Assembly (NCBI RefSeq): GCF_900105985.1
Contig: NZ_FNUB01000005.1
Coordinates: 1,984,001 to 2,048,000, forward strand
Source: Tenacibaculum sp. MAR_2010_89
GTDB lineage: Bacteria > Bacteroidota > Bacteroidia > Flavobacteriales > Flavobacteriaceae
DNA length: 64,000 bases
Reading direction: 5' to 3'
The position numbers were made by a program, and so were the translations under genes. Below, in pieces: positions 57,179-64,000 of this stretch; within the stretch, counting starts at the first letter, position 1, and every line of letters begins with the position of its first letter. The notes beneath the pieces were generated by a model. The model did no database searches and was not told where the DNA came from. It saw only the letters and a list, made by a program, of their open reading frames with translations.

Positions 57179-58396
57179 ATGAAATTTTTATTCGATAAAG
57201 ACAGCTGGCAAGAAATTTATGAAAGTATTCGTAAAAATAAAACAAGAACAGCAATTACAATTTTTGGTGCTTTTTGGGGAATCCTATTATTAGTAGGGTT
57301 ATTAGGAGCTGCTAAAGGAATTGAAAATGGTTTTAATAGCATGTTTGGTGATTTTGCTACTAATAGTGTTTTTATGTCAGGTGGGAGGACTTCAAAAGCA
57401 TTTAAAGGTTTTCAAGAAGGTAGACAAATTACTTTAACAACAAGTGATGTAGAAAAAATCAGAAATGAAGTTGATGGAATTGAATTTGTTGTACCTAGAA
57501 ATGTAACCGGAGGAATGGTTGTTTATGGTTTAAAAACTGCTAACCTTACTATTTTTGGTGATTATCCGTTGTTAGATAAAATTCAAAAGAAAAACTTAAC
57601 AGAGGGACGTTTCATTAATCAAAATGATATTAATGAAAACAAAAAAGTTTGTGTTATTAGTACTGAAGTATATAAACAACTATATGATAAAGATGAAGAA
57701 GCTTTAGGTTCATATTTAAAAGTAAACGATATAGGTTATAAAGTAGTAGGTATATATAAACCAAGTAGATTTGAAGGAACAAATAACGTTCATATTCCTT
57801 TTAGTACATTCAGGTTGGTATATAATAAAGGGAACAAATTTGAATGGATGGTAGTTACAGGTAAGCCAGAGTCTGATATTGAGCAGGTTGAGTCTGATGT
57901 AAAAGTGTTATTAAGAAGTTTACATAAAATCCATCCTGATGATAACAGGGCCTTTAACGGGTTCAATTTAGGTAAAGAAATAGCTAAAGTGACAGGTTTT
58001 TTAACAGGTATGCAATTTTTAACTTGGTTTGTTGGTATAGCAACGTTAATAGCGGGAGTTTTTGCTATTGGAAATATATTATTAATTACAGTTAAAGAGC
58101 GTACAAAAGAAATTGGAATAAGAAGGGCTTTAGGTGCCACACCAGGTAAAATTAAACAACAAATTATATTAGAATCAGTATTCTTAACCTTATTAGCTGG
58201 TTCATTGGGTATTATTGCTGGAGGACTAATTTTAATGGTGATAGATAAAATGGATTTATTAACAAATCCAACAGTAAACATACCTATTGTATTAATTGCT
58301 TATGCTGTTTTAGTAACCTTAGGAACATTAATAGGTTTTATACCAGCATACATGGCAACAGTTATTAAGCCAATAGAGGCATTAAGAGAAGAATAA
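57179..58396 (+). CDS. MacB-type ABC transporter permease (second)
   Basis: A 405-residue paralogue of the preceding permease with the same layout: an N-terminal helix (about 22-44), a periplasmic domain, and an FtsX C-terminal domain with KERTKEIGIRRALGATPGKIKQQII. The two share the start pattern (W-EI---I-KNK-R) but are clearly diverged, favouring an old duplication into heterodimer partners. It sits 2 bp after the first permease and 35 bp before the adaptor gene. Confidence 0.93.
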   Translation: MKFLFDKDSWQEIYESIRKNKTRTAITIFGAFWGILLLVGLLGAAKGIENGFNSMFGDFATNSVFMSGGRTSKAFKGFQEGRQITLTTSDVEKIRNEVDGIEFVVPRNVTGGMVVYGLKTANLTIFGDYPLLDKIQKKNLTEGRFINQNDINENKKVCVISTEVYKQLYDKDEEALGSYLKVNDIGYKVVGIYKPSRFEGTNNVHIPFSTFRLVYNKGNKFEWMVVTGKPESDIEQVESDVKVLLRSLHKIHPDDNRAFNGFNLGKEIAKVTGFLTGMQFLTWFVGIATLIAGVFAIGNILLITVKERTKEIGIRRALGATPGKIKQQIILESVFLTLLAGSLGIIAGGLILMVIDKMDLLTNPTVNIPIVLIAYAVLVTLGTLIGFIPAYMATVIKPIEALREE

Positions 58397-58431
58397 ATAT
58401 AGCATCAATTAATAAGAATAAATAAAAACAG

Positions 58432-59568
58432 ATGAAAAAAGTAATCATTTTTGGCGGAATAGCGTTAGCATTGATAGCAGTGTTAATATGGTTTGGTAAA
58501 AAAAATAGCGCTTCACCAGTTGAGTATGAAACTGAAAAAGCATTTAAAGCTACAATAGTTAAAAAAAGTGTTGCAACTGGTAAAGTAATACCGTTAGAAG
58601 AAGTTGAAATTAAGCCACAAATAGCTGGTATTGTAGATAAAATTTTAGTTGAAGAAGGAGCAATTGTAAAAACGGGTGATTTAATAGCAACTGTTAGAGT
58701 TGTACCAAATGTTGCTTCTTTAAATAGAGCAAATGGAAGTGTTAAAAATGCAAGGCTGTCATTTAACAATGCAAGAGTGCAGTATGAAAGAAACAAGAAA
58801 TTATTTGATAGAGGAGTAATATCGCGTCAAACATTTGAAAATTCAGAATTAAGCTTTAATAATGCAAAACAAGGATTATCAAATGCACAATCTGATATGG
58901 ATATTATTAAAAAAGGAACAACATCTGGTTTAGGTAGTGCAGCAAATACAAGTATTAGAGCAACAACATCAGGAATGGTAGTAGAAATTCCTGTGAAAAA
59001 AGGATACCAAGTTACACAAACAAATGATTTTAATGCTGGTACTACTATTGCGCGTATAGCAGATATGACCAAAATGATTTTTGAAGGTAAAGTAGATGAA
59101 TCTGAGGTAGGAAAACTTATAAAAGGTACAAACATAGATGTAGCAATTGGAGCAATTGAAGAAAAAAAGTTCCCTGCTGTATTAAACTTTATAGCACCAA
59201 AAGGGACTGATGAAGGAGGAGCTGTGCAGTTTAAAATTAAAGCAGATGTGTCATTAGATGATAAATATTTTATTAGAGCTGGGTATAGTGCAAACGCTGA
59301 GATAGTATTAGCAAAGAAAGATAGTGTATTATCTTTAAAAGAAGCTTTATTACAGTTTGATAGAAAAACAGAAAAGCCTTATGTTGAAATAAAAGTGGGT
59401 GATCAGAAATTTGAAAAAAGAGAGATTAAATTAGGGTTATCTGATGGAGTTAATGTTGAAATTATTGAAGGTATAACTGCAGATGATGAAATTAAAATTT
59501 GGAATAAGGTTTCCAAAAAAGGTAAAAATAAAAATGATAATGATAATGATAAAGATGATGACGATTAA
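58432..59568 (+). CDS. MacA/HlyD-type periplasmic adaptor subunit
   Basis: A 378-residue membrane-fusion protein. It has an N-terminal anchor helix (residues 4-23), a lipoyl/barrel-sandwich domain (EVEIKPQIAGIVDKILVEEGAIV near 60), an alpha-hairpin (about 100-165), then beta-barrel and membrane-proximal domains. The last ~20 residues are rich in Asp, Asn and Lys. As MacA does for MacB, it would link the permeases to an outer-membrane channel such as TolC, which is not encoded in the window. It closes the operon before a strong terminator. The cargo is unknown. Confidence 0.93.
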   Translation: MKKVIIFGGIALALIAVLIWFGKKNSASPVEYETEKAFKATIVKKSVATGKVIPLEEVEIKPQIAGIVDKILVEEGAIVKTGDLIATVRVVPNVASLNRANGSVKNARLSFNNARVQYERNKKLFDRGVISRQTFENSELSFNNAKQGLSNAQSDMDIIKKGTTSGLGSAANTSIRATTSGMVVEIPVKKGYQVTQTNDFNAGTTIARIADMTKMIFEGKVDESEVGKLIKGTNIDVAIGAIEEKKFPAVLNFIAPKGTDEGGAVQFKIKADVSLDDKYFIRAGYSANAEIVLAKKDSVLSLKEALLQFDRKTEKPYVEIKVGDQKFEKREIKLGLSDGVNVEIIEGITADDEIKIWNKVSKKGKNKNDNDNDKDDDD

Positions 59569-59590
59569 AGTAAATCGAATATAAAATAAG

Positions 59591-59626
59591 AAAACGTCTA
59601 TAAGCTGAAATTTATAGACGTTTTTT
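59591..59626 (+). terminator. Terminator after the efflux operon
   Basis: Stem AAAACGTCTATAA / TTATAGACGTTTT with an 8-nt loop and T run. Confidence 0.88.
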
Positions 59627-59900
59627 GTTCTATGATATAGTTGTTTTTAACTATTTTAATAAGTATATTAATACAATTGTAGTAGCTATACATTGAATGA
59701 GTATATAGACTCTTTTTACTTCTTTTAGGTTTAAAATTGAATTTTATTAAATAATGAAAAGTTTAATTATATTTAATTAATATAGCGCTTATTAAATTGT
59801 AGTAAAAAATAAATCAGCATATTATAACTACTTCATTTTATTTCCTAAAGGAAAAAGTTTAAAGAGAATGATATAAAGTTAAAAATTTTATTTTTTTAAA

Positions 59901-59940
59901 TAAAAAGACCGATGAATAGAAATATTCATCGGTCTTTTTA
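59901..59940. terminator. Terminator downstream of the DUF1573 gene
   Basis: Perfect 18-bp stem (TAAAAAGACCGATGAATA with its complement) around GAAA, symmetrical with T runs on both strands. It lies 19 bp past the DUF1573 stop on the minus strand. Confidence 0.9.
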
Positions 59941-59958
59941 AATATTTTAAGTAATAAC

Positions 59959-60372
59959 TTATTCAGTTCCTCCGGTAGAAACCATGCTCTTAGCTTTAGT
60001 AGGAACAAGTTTTTTAGCGATAAAACCTTTTATCTTTAATACAGTTCTAGCTTTCTTAGCGTTAGACATAACAGTAATTTGTTTAGAAAAACCTCCAGGT
60101 CTATTTGTGTCATAAGAAACTTCTATTTGTCCTTTTTCTCCTGGCATAATTGGCTTTTCAGGTTTTTTAGGTACTGTACAACCACAAGTAGATCTAATGT
60201 CTTTAATAATTAAAGGAGCATCACCTACATTCGTGAATTCAAATACACGCTTACCTTCAGATCCTAAAGCTACTTTACCATAGTTAATCACTTCGTTTTC
60301 AAATTTAAACTCTTGAGCACTTACAGTTAAAGTGATAAAGCAAATAGCTACAAATGATAAAATTGTTTTCAT
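59959..60372 (-). CDS. DUF1573-domain exported protein
   Basis: A 137-residue protein with a clear signal peptide (1-19, ending VSAQ). The single DUF1573 domain, an Ig/ASH-like beta-sandwich, starts FENEVINYGKVALGSEGKRVFEFTN and carries the family's conserved STCGCTVP motif (about residues 63-70). The Lys-rich end has no sorting domain. These proteins are abundant in Bacteroidota, probably periplasmic, and have no established role. It is transcribed alone, opposite to valS. Confidence 0.9.
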   Translation of the reverse strand: MKTILSFVAICFITLTVSAQEFKFENEVINYGKVALGSEGKRVFEFTNVGDAPLIIKDIRSTCGCTVPKKPEKPIMPGEKGQIEVSYDTNRPGGFSKQITVMSNAKKARTVLKIKGFIAKKLVPTKAKSMVSTGGTE

Positions 60373-60399
60373 AATGTTTATTTTATTTTAGGGGTTATA

Positions 60400-60417
60400 T
60401 AACCGGTTACAAATTTA
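60400..60417 (-). promoter_or_regulatory. -7 box and palindrome upstream of the DUF1573 gene
   Basis: The minus strand reads TAAATTTG (60417-60410), matching TAnnTTTG. The perfect palindrome TAACCGGTTA (60400-60409) directly follows and would cover the transcript start. Confidence 0.4.
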
Positions 60418-60477
60418 TAATTATTTTTTGATACTAAAAAAAAGGCAACTATTTTTCTGTAGCTCACAGATAGTTGT

Positions 60478-60485
60478 ATTTTTGC
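60478..60485 (+). promoter_or_regulatory. -7 promoter box upstream of valS
   Basis: TATTTTTG fits TAnnTTTG, 60 bp before the valS ATG; the -33 element is weak. Confidence 0.35.
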
Positions 60486-60545
60486 TAATCAATTTTCAAA
60501 AATAATGCCAAAAAATATTTATTAGGCTAAATATAGTAAAAACAT

Positions 60546-63185
60546 ATGAATATTCCATCAAAATACAATTCTAAAGAGGTAGAAGGAAAGTGGTACGAAT
60601 ACTGGATGAAACATAATTATTTTCATTCTGAGGTAGATGATCGTGAGCCATATACAATTGTAATACCGCCACCTAATGTCACAGGAGTATTACATATGGG
60701 GCATATGTTAAATAATACGATTCAAGACGTTTTAATACGTAAGGCTCGTTTACAAGGAAAAAATGCATGTTGGGTTCCTGGAACTGATCATGCTTCGATT
60801 GCTACTGAAGCAAAAGTTGTAGCGAAACTAAAAGAGCAAGGAATTAATAAAAACGATTTAACTCGTGAAGAGTTCCTTGAGCATGCATGGGAATGGAAAA
60901 ATGAGTATGGAGGAATCATTTTAGATCAACTGAAAAAGCTAGGAGCTTCTTGTGACTGGGAAAGAACTTCTTTTACTATGGATCCTGCATTATCTGAATC
61001 AGTAATAAAAGTATTTGTAGATCTTTATAATAAAGGATTAATTTATAGAGGTTACAGAATGGTAAACTGGGATCCTGAAGCAAAAACTACTTTATCTGAT
61101 GAAGAAGTAATTCACGTTGAAAAACAAGGAAACCTTTATTATTTAGAATATAAAATTGAAGGTTCTGACGATAAATTAACAATTGCTACAACGCGTCCTG
61201 AAACTATTTTTGGAGATACGGCTATTTGTATTAATCCAAATGATGAGCGTTTTACTCACTTGAAAGGGAAAAAAGCGATTGTTCCATTATGTAATAGAGT
61301 AATTCCTATTATTGAAGACGAATATGTTGATGTAGAGTTTGGTACAGGATGTTTAAAAGTAACTCCTGCTCATGATGAGAATGATAAGGTTTTAGGAGAC
61401 AAACATAATTTAGAAGTAGTTGATATTTTTAATGATGATGCTTCTTTAAATTCTTTTGGATTGCATTATGAAGGAAAAGATCGTTTTGTTGTTCGTAAAG
61501 AAGTTACTAAAGAACTAGAAGAAAAAGGATTTTTAGTGAAAATAGAAGTTCATACTAATAAGGTTGGAACATCAGAAAGAACTAAAGCAGTTATAGAACC
61601 AAGGTTATCTGATCAATGGTTTTTAAAAATGGAAGAGTTAGCTAAGCCAGCTATTGAAGCTGTTTTAGGAGAGGATAGTGATGTTAAGCTATATCCTAAG
61701 AAATTTGAGAATACTTACCGTCATTGGATGGAAAATGTTCGTGATTGGAATATTTCTCGTCAATTATGGTGGGGGCAACAAATTCCAGCATATTTCTACG
61801 GAGATGGAAAAGAAGATTTCGTAGTTGCTGAGAGTAGAGAAGAAGCATTAGTCTTAGCAAAAGAAAAAACAGGAGAAACAACGTTATTAGCATCTGATTT
61901 ACGTCAAGATGAAGATGCATTAGATACTTGGTTTTCTTCTTGGTTATGGCCAATGTCTGTTTTTGATGGAATTAGAAACCCAGAAAATGAAGAAATTAAA
62001 TATTATTATCCTACAAACGATTTAGTAACTGGGCCAGATATTTTATTTTTCTGGGTTGCTCGAATGATTGTTGCTGGATATGAGTATAAAGATGAACGTC
62101 CGTTTGAAAATGTATATTTAACAGGATTAGTACGTGATAAACAACGTCGTAAAATGTCTAAATCGTTAGGGAATTCACCTGATGCACTTAAGTTAATTGA
62201 AGACTTTGGAGCAGATGGGGTTCGTGTTGGTTTGTTATTGAGTTCAGCAGCTGGTAATGATTTAATGTTTGATGAAGCTTTATGTCAACAAGGTAAAGGA
62301 TTAGGAAATAAGGTATGGAGTGCTTTTTATTTAACAACTTTATGGGAAGTTTCTGAGACTATCGAGCAACCTGCCTCTAGTAAATTAGGTTTAGAATGGT
62401 ATAAAGCTAAATTTCAGCAAGTATTAGTTGAAATTGAAGATCATTATAGTAAATATCGTTTAAGTGATGCTTTAATGGCTATTTACAAATTAATATATGA
62501 TGATTTTTGTGGTTGGTTACTTGAAATTGTAAAGCCAGCATATCAACAACCAATTGATATTAAAACATATAAGGAGGTAATAGCAATTTTTGAAGATAAT
62601 TTAAAGATTTTACATCCGTTTATGCCATTTATTACAGAAGAAATTTGGCAATCAATAGCAGAAAGAGCACCTGAAGAGGCTTTGATTATCGCTAAATATC
62701 CTTCAGTATTAGAGTTTGATAAGGAATTAATAAGCGAGTTTGATTTTGCAGCTAATATCGTTTCAGGAATTAGAACAATTAGGAAAGAAAAAAATATAGC
62801 ATTTAAAGAAGCTATAGAATTATCAGTTGTTAATACTGAAAATTATACTCAGAATTTTGATCAGGTTATTCAAAAATTAACGAATACATCTGTAATAAGT
62901 TATGTTTCTGAAAAAGTAGAAGGAGCAGCATCTTTTAGAGTAAAGTCGAATGAATATTTTGTGCCAATTTCTTTAGATAATATTGATGTTGAAGCTGAAA
63001 TTATAAAATTAAAGGCTGAACTAAAAAGAGCAGAAGGGTTTTTGTTTGGAATTCAAAAGAAATTATCTAATGAGCGATTTGTAAATAATGCTCCAGAACA
63101 AGTAATTACTTTAGAACGAAAAAAGGAATCAGATACTATAGCTAAAATTGAAACTATAAAAAATAGTTTGGTTAGTTTGCAGTAA
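60546..63185 (+). CDS. valS: Valyl-tRNA synthetase
   Basis: It charges tRNA-Val. At 879 residues it is the normal size for class I ValRS. It has PPPNVTGVLHMGHMLN with the HIGH-type motif HMGH at 50-53, an editing (CP1) domain with TTRPETIFGDTAICINP and TPAHDENDK, then LVRDKQRRKMSKSLGNSPD with KMSKS at 536-540. The anticodon-binding helical domain and a C-terminal coiled coil (about 815-879, EIIKLKAELKRAEGFLFG) complete it. It is transcribed alone and ends at a terminator shared with folD. Confidence 0.98.
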   Translation: MNIPSKYNSKEVEGKWYEYWMKHNYFHSEVDDREPYTIVIPPPNVTGVLHMGHMLNNTIQDVLIRKARLQGKNACWVPGTDHASIATEAKVVAKLKEQGINKNDLTREEFLEHAWEWKNEYGGIILDQLKKLGASCDWERTSFTMDPALSESVIKVFVDLYNKGLIYRGYRMVNWDPEAKTTLSDEEVIHVEKQGNLYYLEYKIEGSDDKLTIATTRPETIFGDTAICINPNDERFTHLKGKKAIVPLCNRVIPIIEDEYVDVEFGTGCLKVTPAHDENDKVLGDKHNLEVVDIFNDDASLNSFGLHYEGKDRFVVRKEVTKELEEKGFLVKIEVHTNKVGTSERTKAVIEPRLSDQWFLKMEELAKPAIEAVLGEDSDVKLYPKKFENTYRHWMENVRDWNISRQLWWGQQIPAYFYGDGKEDFVVAESREEALVLAKEKTGETTLLASDLRQDEDALDTWFSSWLWPMSVFDGIRNPENEEIKYYYPTNDLVTGPDILFFWVARMIVAGYEYKDERPFENVYLTGLVRDKQRRKMSKSLGNSPDALKLIEDFGADGVRVGLLLSSAAGNDLMFDEALCQQGKGLGNKVWSAFYLTTLWEVSETIEQPASSKLGLEWYKAKFQQVLVEIEDHYSKYRLSDALMAIYKLIYDDFCGWLLEIVKPAYQQPIDIKTYKEVIAIFEDNLKILHPFMPFITEEIWQSIAERAPEEALIIAKYPSVLEFDKELISEFDFAANIVSGIRTIRKEKNIAFKEAIELSVVNTENYTQNFDQVIQKLTNTSVISYVSEKVEGAASFRVKSNEYFVPISLDNIDVEAEIIKLKAELKRAEGFLFGIQKKLSNERFVNNAPEQVITLERKKESDTIAKIETIKNSLVSLQ

Positions 63186-63204
63186 AGAAATATCTAGATA
63201 AATA

Positions 63205-63245
63205 TAAAAAAAGACTACAATATTTGTTATTGTAGTCTTTTTATT
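63205..63245. terminator. Terminator between valS and folD
   Basis: Stem AAAAAGACTACAATA / TATTGTAGTCTTTTT with a short loop, symmetrical enough to serve both converging genes. Confidence 0.88.
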
Positions 63246-63264
63246 TATAATGTATTTTAATAAA

Positions 63265-64000
63265 TTAATTTTCTTGTCTGTACAGAGCAAGTAAGGTGTT
63301 TTTCAAAAGCATTGCTATGGTCATTGGTCCAACACCACCAGGTACAGGAGTAATATGAGAGGCTTTTTCTGACATTTCATTGAAATCAACATCACCCACT
63401 AATCTGAATCCATTCTTTTTTGAAGAGTCAGCAACTCTTGTAATTCCTACATCAATTATAACTACTCCTTTTTTTACCATATCACCTTTTAAAAATTCAG
63501 GAATACCTAAGGCAGCTATAATAATATCAGCTTTTTTAGTTACTTCTGATAGGTTTTTAGTTCTACTATGTGTTAAAGTAACAGTTGCATTTCCAACTTT
63601 TCTTTTTTGAGCTAATAAAATACTCATTGGACTACCAACAATATGACTACGTCCAATTACAACAACATCTTTACCCGAAGTTTCAATATTATAACGTTCT
63701 AACAACTCTAAAATTCCAAATGGAGTAGCAGATATAAAAGTAGGAAGATTTAATGCTAATTTACCAACATTCATTGGGTGAAAACCATCTACATCTTTTT
63801 CTGGATCAATAGCCATTAATATCTTTTGTTCATCAATATGATCTGGTAATGGTAATTGAACAATGAAACCATTTATATCTTTATCTATATTTAAAATTGC
63901 AATTTCATTAAGTAATTCTTCTTCTGTAGTTTCTTTAGGTAAACGAATTAAAGAAGATTCAAAACCAACACGCTCACAAGCTTTTACTTTCGCATTTACA
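63265..64000 (-). CDS. folD: Methylenetetrahydrofolate dehydrogenase / cyclohydrolase (N-terminus beyond edge)
   Basis: A bifunctional cytoplasmic enzyme interconverting 5,10-methylene-, methenyl- and 10-formyl-tetrahydrofolate with NADP. The reading frame continues to the right edge, adding about 61 residues before the internal Met at 63816, so the N-terminal part with the catalytic Lys/Tyr is cut off. Visible motifs are [13 protein letters not shown], the [13 protein letters not shown] folate signature, [14 protein letters not shown] (nucleotide site) and [16 protein letters not shown] near the C-terminus. It faces valS across a terminator. Confidence 0.97.
   Translation of the reverse strand, partial: VNAKVKACERVGFESSLIRLPKETTEEELLNEIAILNIDKDINGFIVQLPLPDHIDEQKILMAIDPEKDVDGFHPMNVGKLALNLPTFISATPFGILELLERYNIETSGKDVVVIGRSHIVGSPMSILLAQKRKVGNATVTLTHSRTKNLSEVTKKADIIIAALGIPEFLKGDMVKKGVVIIDVGITRVADSSKKNGFRLVGDVDFNEMSEKASHITPVPGGVGPMTIAMLLKNTLLALYRQEN

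Larger units (their letters stand above)
59569..59958. other. Intergenic stretch with two terminators
   Basis: A very AT-rich 390-bp stretch between the efflux adaptor (plus) and the DUF1573 gene (minus). It holds the two hairpins listed separately, at 59591-59626 and 59901-59940. Between them I see no convincing reading frame, RNA fold or promoter pair. Confidence 0.7.

Noticed and set aside
58365..58796. Minus-strand open frames opposite the efflux operon (also at 57790-58281 and 56738-57085)
   Set aside because: They lie opposite strongly conserved ABC transporter genes, have hydrophobic shadow sequence and lack any promoter or family motif.
63265..63816. A short 183-residue FolD starting at the Met at 63816
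   Set aside because: The frame continues upstream to the window edge with clear FolD sequence ([13 protein letters not shown]), so the gene is cut by the window, not truncated.

Overview
The window comes from a low-GC, gliding-type member of the Bacteroidota, most likely a marine Flavobacteriaceae relative of Tenacibaculum, Polaribacter or Aquimarina. The genus is an inference. The evidence is a complete sprC-sprD-sprB-sprF gliding adhesin locus, porQ and type IX secretion (T9SS) C-terminal sorting domains, Bacteroidota-type promoter boxes (TTTG, about 20 nt, TAnnTTTG), almost no Shine-Dalgarno sequences, and homologues typical of flavobacteria throughout.

Layout. 1-1425 (minus): two adjoining genes of unknown function, the second running off the left edge. 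1595-4347 (minus): miaA, a voltage-gated-type K+ channel with a zinc-ribbon tail, an acyl-CoA thioesterase and a small membrane-anchored protein. 4520-6569 (plus): a T9SS-exported CxxCH protein and a GlmU-family sugar nucleotidyltransferase. 6607-9840 (minus): ddl, coaD and an M14 carboxypeptidase. 9955-11594 (plus): a PASTA protein and an RluD-type pseudouridine synthase. 11810-13588 (minus): porQ and cmk. 13765-40425 (plus): the spr locus, dominated by a 7193-residue SprB-like adhesin that fills a third of the window. 40501-45560 (plus): an RluF-like pseudouridine synthase, tgt, an LptF/G-family permease, an EamA transporter and accA. 45639-50759 (minus): cobU-cobT-cobS-cobC, a BtuF-like lipoprotein and chrA. 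50863-54986 (plus): a BtuF-like protein without a signal peptide, a cobalamin riboswitch, a BtuB-like TonB receptor and a beta-propeller lipoprotein that may be a BtuG-like B12-capture protein. 55243-59568 (plus): a MacB/MacA-type efflux system (ATPase, two permeases, adaptor). 59959-64000: a DUF1573 protein (minus), valS (plus) and folD (minus, cut by the right edge).

How the genes work together. PorQ is part of the T9SS machinery; SprC, SprB and the 4520 protein look like its cargo. SprF and SprD are PorP/SprF-family outer-membrane partners, and SprD adds peptidoglycan-binding SPOR-like domains. SprB would be the mobile surface adhesin of gliding. The 45-55 kb region is a cobalamin capture and salvage locus: a riboswitch controls the outer-membrane uptake pair, while the nucleotide-loop genes salvage cobinamide. 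No BtuC/BtuD permease or ATPase genes lie in the window.

The most unusual DNA is inside sprB. It holds two families of long tandem repeats with exact 1692-bp and 1899-bp periods, nearly identical even at silent sites. They lie next to an older, diverged copy that carries an extra domain of about 170 residues. No tRNA, rRNA, insertion sequence, prophage or CRISPR array was seen.
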